From Paenibacillus cymbidii (GTDB lineage Bacteria > Bacillota > Bacilli > Paenibacillales > NBRC-103111), in the NCBI RefSeq assembly GCF_004764705.1, contig NZ_SHLX01000024.1:62001-126000 (forward strand): a stretch of 64,000 nucleotides of DNA, written 5' to 3'. The translations under genes and the position numbers were made by a program. This document shows positions 25,781-34,829 of the stretch, in pieces. Within the stretch, counting starts at the first letter, position 1. Each line of letters starts with the position of its first letter. The notes under the pieces are model-generated. The model had not been told where the DNA came from, did not search any database, and saw only the letters and a program-made list of their open reading frames with translations.

Positions 25781-28700
25781 ATGGAAGTTTTATCGAATCG
25801 GAAATGGTGGGTTCTACTGTTCGTTATGGTTACATGCACCATATTGGCCGTGCTGCTTGGCGGAAATAATAACGTGTATGCGTTTTCGGGTGTTGGGGCA
25901 GGAACGTCAGGGAGTCCTTATATTATCACGGATCGGAGTCAATTAAACGAAGTGGGAAATGAGTTGACTGCTCACTATCGATTGGGCGGGAATATCGATT
26001 TGGCCGGCCCGAACTGGGAACCGATTGGGGAGTGGAACGGCAATCATCCATTCAAAGGCGATTTTGACGGAAACGGATATACGATTTCCAATTTAACCAT
26101 CGACACCGATGGTGCCGGTACGAGCAATCTCGGGTTGTTCGGTTATATTTCGGGTGCCGCGATCAGAAATGTCGGACTGGTGAATGTAACTATCGATGCC
26201 GCAGACGGCGACTACATCGGCGGGTTGGTCGGATACAGCCAAAATTCCACAATCGAGTATGCGTATGCGACCGGAAATGTAGCCGGCGGCGATTCCATCG
26301 GCGGGTTGGCCGGCTATACAGCCGATAATGTCGTTCGCTATTCTTACACGTCTGTCAAAGCAACCGGAACTTCCAAGGTTGGGGGATTGATTGGCGAGAG
26401 TGATGGCGGGACGGTTGAGTACAGTTACTATAATTCGGGTCTGACAGCCGTTTCTGCCGGCGGAACGCCGCTTGCCGAGGCGGATATGAAGGACAGCAGC
26501 AAATATGACGAACGCTGGTATTTCACCGAAGATGCCGCCGACTTCAGCGAATGGGGCATAATCGAAGGGACAACCTTCCCCATGCATCGCAGAACATTCG
26601 ACCGCATCACGCTGGACACGCTGGAGGTTGCGGTAGGCTCCACTCCGGGCGCCGGCGATCCGGTAGTCTTCGAGCCGGATTTCTCAAGAGGTCAAGCAAC
26701 CTATTCGGGGATCGTACCGAATGCCGCGAATAAAGTAACGGTATCTGTGAACGCGCTGGACAGTGTCGCTTCGGTTAATTCCGGGGGCAGCACCGAAACA
26801 ATCGATTTGATCGAAGGAGCAAACACGATCCATATCAAGGTTTCGAGCCTTGGTGCGGCGGTCCCGGCTCCATGCGGCAATCCGTGTACGCTGCCGGGCA
26901 CTTATGAACTGGAATACACCCTTCAACTCAACCGGGAGGACGGGAACACCTATCCTCACCATATCTCGACAGCGGAGCAGTTGGCAACGATCGGCACGGG
27001 CACCTCGGACGGCTACCAATTGAGCGATCGCTACCTGTTGACGAACGATATTGACTTGTCCGCGTATTTAAGCGCATCCGGCGGGGGCTATAACGGCGCC
27101 AAAGGATGGAAACCGATCGGGGACGACGCTCATCCTTTTACCGGAACATTCAACGGGAACGGCCATGTCATTTCAAATTTGTTTATTGACCGCGCAGATG
27201 AAGATTACATAGGGTTGTTTGGCGTAGCATCGGGCGTGATCCAAAGTATCGGTCTGCATCGGGTGGAGATTACCGGCAAGAGCAATGTGGGAGGTTTGGT
27301 CGGAGAGCTCCGCGACGGCGGCAGTATTGCGAAAGCTTACACAACCGGAACGGTAACGGCAACCGGTCCGCGAGCGGGCGGTTTGGCGGGGAAATCAGAA
27401 GGGGATGTGACGGAAGCTTATTCCGCCACGGACGTCTTCGGACTTAACGGCTCCGATTCCATCGGAGGACTCATTGGGGAGACGAACAATGCAAACGTGA
27501 CAGACTCTTACGCCGCAGGGAATGTAACCTCGTCTGCAAGCTCCGGAGTAGGAGGGTTAATCGGCGCAAGCGCCGGCACGGCAGTAACCGACTCCTTCTG
27601 GGATATCGAAACGAGCCATCAAAGCACTTCGGCCGGAGGGGGTTCAGGCAAACAAACGGCGGAGATGAAATTACAATCGACCTTCACCGGTGCGGGGGTG
27701 GACTGGGATTATACCACCGCCTGGGCCATGATCGAAGGGACGACATATCCGATGTTCAAACAAGACTACGAAGCTGTGAAGCTGACTAGTTTGAACGTCA
27801 CGTCTGGCGGAGCCGTGTTGAATTGGGATCCTGCCGCGTTCGTTGCCGGGCAAGGCTTATATACCATTACATCGAACCGCTATATACAAACCGTACAAAT
27901 AGCAGCCGGCCTCGCTGTATTGCAATCGAAGTCCAAAATTGCAGGAACGGAAGCGGCTTCGGCAACGGTCTCCGTGATCCCTGGCGATAACGAGATCGCA
28001 ATCGAAACTACGGACGAGAACGGAATTGCACAAGGTCGGTATAAGCTGAAGCTGCAGGTTCCCGCACCTGAAGCAACCGACATGGATATTCCATCCGACG
28101 GTTATTACGGAATCGGAAATACGTTGGCGTTCACCGTAAGTTATGAGGGAGATGTGGATGCTCCCGTCGGCACGCCAAGATTGCCGATCGTCATTGGAGA
28201 AGGGGCGGATTTGACAACGGTTTACGCCGACTACACGGAACAGCCTGCCGGCGAACGGAACAAGCTCGTGTTCAAGTATGTGGTGGAAGAAGGATTTGTC
28301 GATACGGATGGCATCGGGATCGGAACGGAAATCGATTTGCCGGTTGGCGCCGCTATTACGGCGTCCGGTGTAGACGTTTCGCTGGCTGTACCTGCGGCGG
28401 GAACGAACAACATAGTCATTGAATCGCGGAAGCCGCAGCTCGACTTGTCGTACAGCCCGACCGGCGCAACCGGCGGTTCGGTCACCGTCAGTGTAACAGC
28501 TGCCGTATATGGCGGCGCCAATGCGTTAACCAAGCTGAATTGGCTGCCGGGGAGCCGCGCCGCGGCGGATTTTGCCGGCGGTGTGAGCGGAACCGATCTG
28601 ATGACGGCCAGGCAATTCTCGGTCACCGTCAACGGGGTGTATACGGTTTATGCCAAAGATGCTGTCGGCAATGAAGCGGTGCGTGAGATTTCCATTGCCA

Positions 28701-30094
28701 ATATAGCGGCGCCTCCATCAGATGAGGATACGGGAGCGAGCGGGAGCGGAAATGGGAACGGGAATGGGAATGGAAGCGGCAATAACCCGCCTCTAACTCC
28801 TCCCGAAGAACAAACGTACGTCATCGATTTACAAGATGGAATCACTGTTCGGATCGATGCTTCCGGCATGGTGAAGGAAACGTTGGCCGATGGAACCGAA
28901 ATGGAGAAAATTGCGCTGTCCCCCGAGCTCCTCAAGCAGATCCGGGAAGCGCTGGAAAAAGCGCAGCAACCGTTTGTCACCCTTGCAATCAACGACTCCG
29001 TGCAAGTCGTGCAGGTGCAGTTCTCTGCGGCTTCGCTCGGGAAAATAAAAGATTCCGTTGCCGATGCGGTACTCGAAATCGAATTGAACGACTCCAGTTT
29101 CCAACTGCAAATTCAAGTGCTCGATTTGGAAGCGCTGGCCAAACAACTCGGCGTTGCGATTCAGGATATGCAAGTAAATGTCGTGATCGGCAAGGTGAGC
29201 GGACAAGCGAAGGAGCAGTTGGAGCAAATCGCAGGCAACCAGGGACTGAAGCTGATCGGTCAAGCGGTGAATTATCAAGTGACGGTTACGGCAGGCGATC
29301 GGACGATTGAGGTTAGCGATTTTGGCAGTACGTATCTGGTCCGGGCAATCGTGCTTGACGATGGATTGTCGAACAAGAATATCGTTGCCGTACTTTATGA
29401 CCCGGCAACCCGGACGTTGTCCTTCGTTCCTGCCGTGATGGCCACGAGGGGAGACGGGCAGAAGGAAGTATCGATGAAGGTTCCACATAACAGCATTTAT
29501 GCGATTATGGAAGCGGAGAAGAAGACATTCCCCGACCTGAACGGCCATTGGGCGAAAAGCGACGTGGAGCTGCTCGCATCCAAGCTGATTATAAACGGAA
29601 GGTCCGAAACCGAATTTGCTCCCGACGACAGCATTACACGAGCCGAATTTACAGCGCTGATGGTACGCGCCTTGGGGCTAAAGCTGGACGGAAAGAGCGA
29701 AAATACGAAATTTCAGGACGTAACTGCCGATAGCTGGTATGCTCCCGCTATCGAGGCAGGGGTGAAAGCGGGATTAATCGACGGGATTTCGGAGAATCGT
29801 TTTGCGCCGGCCAGCATGATCACCAGAGAACAGATGGTGGTGATCATCGCGAATGCCTTGTCAATCGCCGGCAAACCGCAAATGGACGACAACGAGGCAA
29901 CGAAATTCCTTGCTCCGTTTGACGACCAGCCAGGCATCTCCATCTGGGCAAAAACGGCGATGGCACAATCCGTAGCGGCGGGCATTATACAGGGAATATC
30001 GGAAAACACGCTGGCGCCGGCCAAACAAGCAACAAGAGCGCAAGCTGCCGTCATGTTGAAGCGATTCCTGCTGGCGGTCGAATTTATGGATTGA
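25781..30094 (+). CDS. SLH-anchored surface protein with GLUG repeats
   Basis: 1437 residues, ATG behind GGAGGAGG. Signal peptide (hydrophobic VLLFVMVTCTILAVLL, likely cleavage after NVYA). Two blocks of GLUG repeats (IGGLVGYS..., VGGLIGES, about 150-205 and 500-610), each introduced by a conserved beta segment (GDFDGNGYTISNL; GTFNGNGHVISNL). A cadherin-like/Ig-type middle, a Gly/Asn linker (GNGNGNG) near 990, then a roughly 230-residue domain shared with the SLH protein at 31067, and three SLH motifs in the last 190 residues (FPDLNGHWA, ITRAEFTALMVRALGL; FQDVTADSWYA; ISIWAKTAM). SLH domains bind pyruvylated wall polymer, so this is a wall-bound adhesin or enzyme-like protein. No catalytic site is recognised. 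Confidence 0.88.
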   Translation: MEVLSNRKWWVLLFVMVTCTILAVLLGGNNNVYAFSGVGAGTSGSPYIITDRSQLNEVGNELTAHYRLGGNIDLAGPNWEPIGEWNGNHPFKGDFDGNGYTISNLTIDTDGAGTSNLGLFGYISGAAIRNVGLVNVTIDAADGDYIGGLVGYSQNSTIEYAYATGNVAGGDSIGGLAGYTADNVVRYSYTSVKATGTSKVGGLIGESDGGTVEYSYYNSGLTAVSAGGTPLAEADMKDSSKYDERWYFTEDAADFSEWGIIEGTTFPMHRRTFDRITLDTLEVAVGSTPGAGDPVVFEPDFSRGQATYSGIVPNAANKVTVSVNALDSVASVNSGGSTETIDLIEGANTIHIKVSSLGAAVPAPCGNPCTLPGTYELEYTLQLNREDGNTYPHHISTAEQLATIGTGTSDGYQLSDRYLLTNDIDLSAYLSASGGGYNGAKGWKPIGDDAHPFTGTFNGNGHVISNLFIDRADEDYIGLFGVASGVIQSIGLHRVEITGKSNVGGLVGELRDGGSIAKAYTTGTVTATGPRAGGLAGKSEGDVTEAYSATDVFGLNGSDSIGGLIGETNNANVTDSYAAGNVTSSASSGVGGLIGASAGTAVTDSFWDIETSHQSTSAGGGSGKQTAEMKLQSTFTGAGVDWDYTTAWAMIEGTTYPMFKQDYEAVKLTSLNVTSGGAVLNWDPAAFVAGQGLYTITSNRYIQTVQIAAGLAVLQSKSKIAGTEAASATVSVIPGDNEIAIETTDENGIAQGRYKLKLQVPAPEATDMDIPSDGYYGIGNTLAFTVSYEGDVDAPVGTPRLPIVIGEGADLTTVYADYTEQPAGERNKLVFKYVVEEGFVDTDGIGIGTEIDLPVGAAITASGVDVSLAVPAAGTNNIVIESRKPQLDLSYSPTGATGGSVTVSVTAAVYGGANALTKLNWLPGSRAAADFAGGVSGTDLMTARQFSVTVNGVYTVYAKDAVGNEAVREISIANIAAPPSDEDTGASGSGNGNGNGNGSGNNPPLTPPEEQTYVIDLQDGITVRIDASGMVKETLADGTEMEKIALSPELLKQIREALEKAQQPFVTLAINDSVQVVQVQFSAASLGKIKDSVADAVLEIELNDSSFQLQIQVLDLEALAKQLGVAIQDMQVNVVIGKVSGQAKEQLEQIAGNQGLKLIGQAVNYQVTVTAGDRTIEVSDFGSTYLVRAIVLDDGLSNKNIVAVLYDPATRTLSFVPAVMATRGDGQKEVSMKVPHNSIYAIMEAEKKTFPDLNGHWAKSDVELLASKLIINGRSETEFAPDDSITRAEFTALMVRALGLKLDGKSENTKFQDVTADSWYAPAIEAGVKAGLIDGISENRFAPASMITREQMVVIIANALSIAGKPQMDDNEATKFLAPFDDQPGISIWAKTAMAQSVAAGIIQGISENTLAPAKQATRAQAAVMLKRFLLAVEFMD

Positions 30095-30182
30095 TGAATT
30101 AAGCGGCCGGAGCGAAGCGGGTACTTGGGTGCCCGGCAAATAAATCGGAATAGGCTGCACAGCTGGCGTCACTTTGTGGCGG

Positions 30183-30210
30183 AAAGCCCAACCGCAAGGT
30201 TGGGCTTTTG
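30183..30210 (+). terminator. Intrinsic terminator of the GLUG/SLH gene
   Basis: Arms AAAGCCCAACC / GGTTGGGCTTTT with loop GCAA, about 90 bases past the stop codon. Confidence 0.85.
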
Positions 30211-30239
30211 CATCGTTGGATCATGAGGCGAGGGACGGA

Positions 30240-30425
30240 ACTCACAGACCTTATTACGATCATAATTGGACGTATGGCAGACCTAAGGGAACCAGGTGCC
30301 GTTATTAGCTCATATTGGCAGCAATTTTGCTCGAACTACACGCAATAACGGCACTCCCTTCCGTTAGCGATCAGTAGTGACTGTTTTCGGCCGAATAACG
30401 CCTCTCAGTTCCGTAAGCTAAGCGC
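30240..30425. repeat. Intergenic repeat of a second family (CCGTTATT type), copy 1
   Basis: Contains an exact 11-bp inverted pair GTGCCGTTATT (30296-30306) and AATAACGGCAC (30344-30354), then a third related block (GAATAACGCC near 30393) and CCGTTAGCG/CCGTAAGC variants at about 30-50-base steps. A weaker relative lies at 40372-40505. This resembles dispersed intergenic repeats that I recall from Paenibacillus genomes. Confidence 0.55.
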
Positions 30426-30432
30426 TCTTTCT

Positions 30433-30918
30433 TCATTTCCACTGAATATCTAATCGGTTCTTAAGCTGATACGTTCGAAATCGTAAATTTCCTCCAACCA
30501 CTGCCAGATGGTCTTTCTTAACCAGCTCATGCAGCACATTTCGAGCATAACGATCGGTCACATAAAGATGCTTCGCAAGCTCCATTGGCGTAAACGGCCT
30601 CAGAAGCCGTCGCGCGTATCGCACCGTCTCGGCTTCCATAAAGTTCAGCGGCGCATCCAAATCGATGGATATGAACTTTCCAATGAAAGACAAGATCAAT
30701 TGTTTGCAAAATTCCGGTTCTTCACGGATCGACAAATAGGCTATGGGTAAATAAATCCAATCATCGAGCGTCAACAAACTTTGTCTGCGGCACAAGTCTT
30801 TGAATCGACGCGTGTCCACATCTCTGGCGTGCGAGCGGTAATCATGAATTTCAATGTCGCCCTTGACATCGCCGCCCGGCAAAAACGCCAAATCCAGATA
30901 CCGGTATCCATGTCTCAT
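30433..30918 (-). CDS. Hypothetical protein, probably 5'-truncated
   Basis: 161 residues (stop at 30433). The visible ATG at 30918 has an in-frame TGA three codons upstream and only a weak AAAG as ribosome site. The reading frame opens in mid-domain: YLDLAFLPGGDVKGDIEIHD looks like a restriction-endonuclease-like strand pair with a catalytic-type E-x-H, and the end (PMELAKHLYVTDRYARNVLH) looks like a winged helix. I suspect the N terminus has been lost and that this is a remnant of a nuclease-plus-HTH protein. It sits alone between convergent SLH genes. Family not identified. Confidence 0.5.
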   Translation of the reverse strand: MRHGYRYLDLAFLPGGDVKGDIEIHDYRSHARDVDTRRFKDLCRRQSLLTLDDWIYLPIAYLSIREEPEFCKQLILSFIGKFISIDLDAPLNFMEAETVRYARRLLRPFTPMELAKHLYVTDRYARNVLHELVKKDHLAVVGGNLRFRTYQLKNRLDIQWK

Positions 30919-30963
30919 ATTCTTTCATAAACATGATACCTGATAGCCCCTTTTCTCCAAAAA

Positions 30964-31000
30964 TAGAAAAACCGCCTCGATACATAAAGTATCGAAGCGG
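30964..31000 (-). terminator. Intrinsic terminator of the Ig/FN3/SLH gene
   Basis: On the minus strand, stem CCGCTTCGATAC / GTATCGAGGCGG followed by TTTTTCTATTTTT, 66 bases after the stop at 31067. Confidence 0.85.
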
Positions 31001-31066
31001 CATGTGCTTCATGACCGTTTCCCTAAATATAGCATAGAGACTTCCCCGGTATCAAGAACTGCGTCA

Positions 31067-34030
31067 TTAGATCAAATCCGACTTTTTCAACAGGCGATAG
31101 ACGAGCGTCGCAGCCTCGGCTTTGGTCAAGTATGCTTTTGGCGCCAGCGACGCGCCCCTTCCCTCAACGATGCCCGATTGCACATTATCGGCAATGCTGC
31201 TTTGCGCCCAAGCGGATGCCTCGGCCGCATCGACGAACGGCTGGAGTGTCGCTTCCGCCGCGGAGGAAAGCTGAGTCTTCAGATTGGTTATCATCATGGC
31301 ATTTGCAATGATAACCATCGCTTGCTCGCGTGTAATCTTCTCATCAGGCCGGAACGTGCCGTCCTCGAAGCCATTGATCAGCTTGTAGGCATATGCCGTG
31401 CTGATCTTGCTGCCGTACGAATCCGCGGCATTGACATCGGAGAATGGAATGGATCCTGTTTCCAGTTTCAATCCCAACCCGCGTATGACGATGTTCGTAA
31501 ATTCGGCGCGGGTAATGTCCGTTTGCGGCTGAATCAGGTCGTTGCCGGCCCCTTCGATTACCATACGCGATCCCATGTCGTTCACGATATCCTGGGCCCA
31601 GTGACCGACGACATCGCTATACGCGATCGGATGCCAAATAACCGAGTACGCGCTATTGGTCGTGCTTTTCATCTGCGCGTAATACTTGCCGTCGATCAGC
31701 ACCACTTTGGTCGGAATATGACGAACGGTTCCGTCCGGATCGATCACGACTCCCGTCGTAATTTTGGTTGGATCGATATCGTCCGGCAACGCAATCGAAC
31801 GTTCCACGTAAGTGTCGAACTTCGAGATTTCGATCGGCTTGTCGTTATACGTTGCCCGTATCGTAAATTCAACCGAAGGTACGACAATCGTGAACGATCC
31901 GCCGTTTGCTGCATCCTCGATCAGCTTTACCGTTTCGGCTGCAGGCACGGCGATTTCAATCTGGATCTTGATGTCTTTTAAATCCACGGTTTGACCAAGC
32001 TGCTCCGAAACCGCCGCGATATTGATTTGCCGGGCTGGAATCGTGTAGGCAGCCTGCTCGGTTTGAAATTGGATAACGGATTGATTGGCTTCCATCGTTT
32101 TGACCATTTCGCCGTTCAGTTCGCCAATGACGACATCGGACTTCGCACGAACCGGAATGGTGACGGCTGCGCCCTTGCCTTCGGCAGTCAACCTTTCCTC
32201 CAGCTTTTGCTGGTCAATGACGACAGTGGTGACTTTTTTGCCGTTCACTTCGGATGTCGTTGCCGTTCCCGCGTTATCCACCTTGCCGTTCACAATAACG
32301 CCAACTTCTGCGTTCTCTTGTCCCGGTGCGGGCGATGCGGACGGTGAAGGCGACGGCGACGGTGAAGGCGACGGTGAAGGCGACGGTGACGGTGTCTCCA
32401 CCGGGTCGGGGCTCGGCGCCTCGGGGACGACGGCATTGGAGACGTCGGAGGCAGTACCCTCGCCGACGCCATTAATCGCTTTTACCGTAAACGTATAACT
32501 TGTCCCGTTGCTCAGGCCGTTAACCGTAATCGGGCTTGCGGTTCCCGTGGCGGTATGGTTTCCCGACGAATCCGATACCTTGTATCCCGTGATCGCGCTT
32601 CCGCCGTTATTGGTCGGGGCCGTAAACGAAACGGTTGCCTGTCCGTCGCCGGCAGCCGCCGCAACATTCGTCGGTTTGGCCGGTACCGTTTGCGGAATGA
32701 CGCTGACTTCGTCGGAGTTTGAGCTGACCCCGCCCAAGTTGGCTGCCTGGACGACAAAGTAGTAGGTCGAGCCGTTCGTTAATCCTCCCAAGGTGTAAAC
32801 GTTGTTATTGTACGATACGGCAGCCGGCGTGTCCGTGTATTGCCCAGCTTCGGTTGCCTTGTAAATGTTGTAGTACGTAGCGCCCGTTACCGAGTCCCAG
32901 TTCAGGGTTACTCTCCTATTGCCTTTTGCGGCAGCGAGATGCTGCGGCGTGACGGGCGGATCCGGCAACAGGATCGTCACTTTGACGATGTCGCTCGGAA
33001 CCGATGTCGTTGTATTCCCCGGCGCGTTGTCGTCTCTGTTCGTCACCAAGCAATAGTAGTAAGCCTCTTCCAAATTCTGATTCTGTATGGTTAGCGTAGC
33101 GTTGGTCGCGCCCATAACAAAGGCGCCGCCGCTAAGACTGTTTTCCAGATTCCTTATCCATTGATAGGACAAGACTCCGCTTGTGCTGCTGGCCTCGACA
33201 TGTAAGGTGATTTGTTCTCCCACTTTTTTCGTTATGGCCACCGGTTGTACGCTAATGTTCGGCGTTGCGGCATTATCAAGCGAGTTCACGGTTATCTGGG
33301 CCGACCGGCTCGTAGCCGTAGCCGTCGTCTGACCTGTTGCGCTCGGATCCGTATTGGTTATGATGCAGTAGAAATAAACGGTGCCCGGACCCTGGCTCGC
33401 AATCGTGATCGTTCCGGTCGATTGCGAAGAGCCGTAAGCGAACGTATTGGTACCGTCGTATCTGTACCATTGGTAAGTCAGATTGGTTCCGCCGCTGGCT
33501 GTTACGCTTAACTGGAATGAAGTTCCTTCATCCACCATTTTATCTCCCGGCTCCGTATCAATATGCGGCGTTTCCGCATTCGTTCCCGGGATCACGGTAA
33601 TGACCGCCGTTTCGCTCGTTACCGAAGCCGTTTTTACGTCTGAACCGTCGGTGACTGTATTCGTGATTACGCAGTAGTAGCTCACTTCACCCACGCCCAG
33701 GCCCGGAATAGTAAGCGAATTGTCGGCCCGCGGGCCGCCCAAAGCGACTGTTCCCGAACTGTTGTCGGTTTTGTACCATTGGTAGCTCAGGACAGCGCCG
33801 TCGCTATCCGTCAAGTCTTCGATCGTTACACTTAATGTGAACGGTTTAAGCTCATATACGGTTTTACTCACCGGCTGCACGGTGATTACCGGTGTTTCCG
33901 CATCCCCGGGCAGCGCATATGCGCTCTGAGCGAACGGAAAGAGAGACGACGACACGGATGAAACAATCAAAACAAACATGATGACGAGTTTAAGGGCGAT
34001 GGTTTTTCGCATGTAATGATTTTCAGGCAT
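31067..34030 (-). CDS. SLH-anchored surface protein with Ig-like and fibronectin III domains
   Basis: 987 residues from ATG 34030 (GAAGG seven bases upstream; a longer in-frame start at 34093 lacks a site). Signal peptide with probable cleavage after SAYA. Three Ig-like domains (about 45-350; each with SYQWYK/TYQWYR/SYQWIR and a YYC strand), two fibronectin III domains (365-545), a Ser-Pro linker near 560-580, a 230-residue region shared with the GLUG/SLH protein, and three SLH motifs at the end (YSDVVGHWAQ; FSDVNAADSYG; WAQSSIADNV). No catalytic residues are seen. It faces the other SLH gene tail to tail, so the two may be a matched pair of wall proteins. Upstream is the azole-peptide cluster, divergent. 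Confidence 0.9.
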   Translation of the reverse strand: MPENHYMRKTIALKLVIMFVLIVSSVSSSLFPFAQSAYALPGDAETPVITVQPVSKTVYELKPFTLSVTIEDLTDSDGAVLSYQWYKTDNSSGTVALGGPRADNSLTIPGLGVGEVSYYCVITNTVTDGSDVKTASVTSETAVITVIPGTNAETPHIDTEPGDKMVDEGTSFQLSVTASGGTNLTYQWYRYDGTNTFAYGSSQSTGTITIASQGPGTVYFYCIITNTDPSATGQTTATATSRSAQITVNSLDNAATPNISVQPVAITKKVGEQITLHVEASSTSGVLSYQWIRNLENSLSGGAFVMGATNATLTIQNQNLEEAYYYCLVTNRDDNAPGNTTTSVPSDIVKVTILLPDPPVTPQHLAAAKGNRRVTLNWDSVTGATYYNIYKATEAGQYTDTPAAVSYNNNVYTLGGLTNGSTYYFVVQAANLGGVSSNSDEVSVIPQTVPAKPTNVAAAAGDGQATVSFTAPTNNGGSAITGYKVSDSSGNHTATGTASPITVNGLSNGTSYTFTVKAINGVGEGTASDVSNAVVPEAPSPDPVETPSPSPSPSPSPSPSPSPSASPAPGQENAEVGVIVNGKVDNAGTATTSEVNGKKVTTVVIDQQKLEERLTAEGKGAAVTIPVRAKSDVVIGELNGEMVKTMEANQSVIQFQTEQAAYTIPARQINIAAVSEQLGQTVDLKDIKIQIEIAVPAAETVKLIEDAANGGSFTIVVPSVEFTIRATYNDKPIEISKFDTYVERSIALPDDIDPTKITTGVVIDPDGTVRHIPTKVVLIDGKYYAQMKSTTNSAYSVIWHPIAYSDVVGHWAQDIVNDMGSRMVIEGAGNDLIQPQTDITRAEFTNIVIRGLGLKLETGSIPFSDVNAADSYGSKISTAYAYKLINGFEDGTFRPDEKITREQAMVIIANAMMITNLKTQLSSAAEATLQPFVDAAEASAWAQSSIADNVQSGIVEGRGASLAPKAYLTKAEAATLVYRLLKKSDLI

Positions 34031-34379
34031 CGGTGCACCTTCTTTCTTGTTGTGTTCCTTCAATTCCATTTTCACATTCAAATGGAAGTACAAGGTTTGT
34101 TAATCATTATTACCCCATCATTGCAGTCTTGTGGCATCCAAATCACTTCCGCAGTATTGGAGCAGGTTTCCTCCCAGACTCAAGAATAACCTAAATGGTG
34201 GACGAGTCATAGACCAATCCCGATATTTCGACAAAATTTTCGCGTTTATAGGTATAAAGGCTCTAGGCATCTTAATCAGTAACAAGAGCGGATTGTTGCA
34301 CATACGTTGTGGTATCGGTTGTCGTGTACCGGTAGAAGATTCATGGCCTTCCGACAATAATCATAACGGAGGAATAGAA
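34031..34379. other. Divergent spacer: SLH gene and azole-peptide precursor
   Basis: 349 bases without a gene. A weak promoter-like pair toward the precursor is TCGACA (34228-34233) and TATAAA (34253-34258), but the 19-base gap is long. No palindromic operator or riboswitch fold was recognised. Confidence 0.35.
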
Positions 34380-34673
34380 ATGAACGACTTCAGGAACCAG
34401 ATTCAGAATTTGGAGTTTTCCGACATGCAGGCTGGTCAGGCAATGCCATTCAACGCGCAGGATCAGCAAAATGCCGATCCGTCCCGCTTATGCGTCGGAT
34501 TTTGCGTGGGTGTTTGTTTTTTCCAATGTTTTAACTGCAATTGCAGCTGTAGTTGCAGTTGCAGTTGTAGCTGCAGTTGTAGCTGCAGCTGCAGTTGCAG
34601 TTGCAGCTGCAGTTGCAGTTGCGTTCGTTGTCACAATTGTTTTAATTGCCATACTGGCGCACGTTGCCGCTAG
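34380..34673 (+). CDS. TOMM precursor peptide, heterocycloanthracin/sonorensin type, with (Ser-Cys)13 core
   Basis: 97 residues, ATG 34380 with CGGAGGA upstream. The leader (1-36) is acidic and Gln/Asn-rich (FRNQIQNLEFSDMQAGQAMP), like leaders of the heterocycloanthracin family. The core starts at Cys38 (LCVGFCVGVCFFQCFNCNC), has thirteen uninterrupted Ser-Cys pairs (residues 56-81) and ends VRCHNCFNCHTGARCR. Counted: 23 Cys and 13 Ser in the last 60 residues. These are the residues a YcaO cyclodehydratase turns into thiazolines/oxazolines and a SagB oxidase into azoles. The three enzymes follow directly. The DNA of the core is a near-perfect six-base repeat (TGYAGY), so its length may vary. 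Activity of the mature product is not known. Confidence 0.93.
   Translation: MNDFRNQIQNLEFSDMQAGQAMPFNAQDQQNADPSRLCVGFCVGVCFFQCFNCNCSCSCSCSCSCSCSCSCSCSCSCSCSCVRCHNCFNCHTGARCR
34545..34622 (+). repeat. Hexanucleotide tract coding (Ser-Cys)13
   Basis: 78 bases of AGY-TGY repeats inside the precursor gene. Synonymous AGC/AGT and TGC/TGT choices are mixed, so the tract is not a simple microsatellite, but it is regular enough to gain or lose units by slippage. Confidence 0.85.
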
Positions 34674-34699
34674 CAGCCGGCATATGCCGGAACAGAAAG

Positions 34700-34741
34700 G
34701 TCCCTGCACAAGCCCAGGCTGGCAGGGGCTTTTCTTTTTTT
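34700..34741 (+). terminator. Attenuator-like terminator after the precursor gene
   Basis: Stem CCCTGC...GCAGGG (alternative pairing AAGCCC/GGGGCTT) followed by TTTCTTTTTTT. Placed between precursor and enzymes, it would allow more precursor than enzyme transcript, the usual arrangement for ribosomal peptides. Confidence 0.75.
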
Positions 34742-34829
34742 AAATCAGGCATGTAGGACAAATAGCGGTACATAAAATTACGGAAGCGTGATGGGGCCTA
34801 TTGGAGATCAGGTTGCGAGGTGGTGCGGT

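Noticed and set aside
34471..34743. Ala/Val-rich frame overlapping the precursor gene in another phase
   Set aside because: It is only the Ser-Cys tract read one base off; the precursor has the ribosome site and the family leader.
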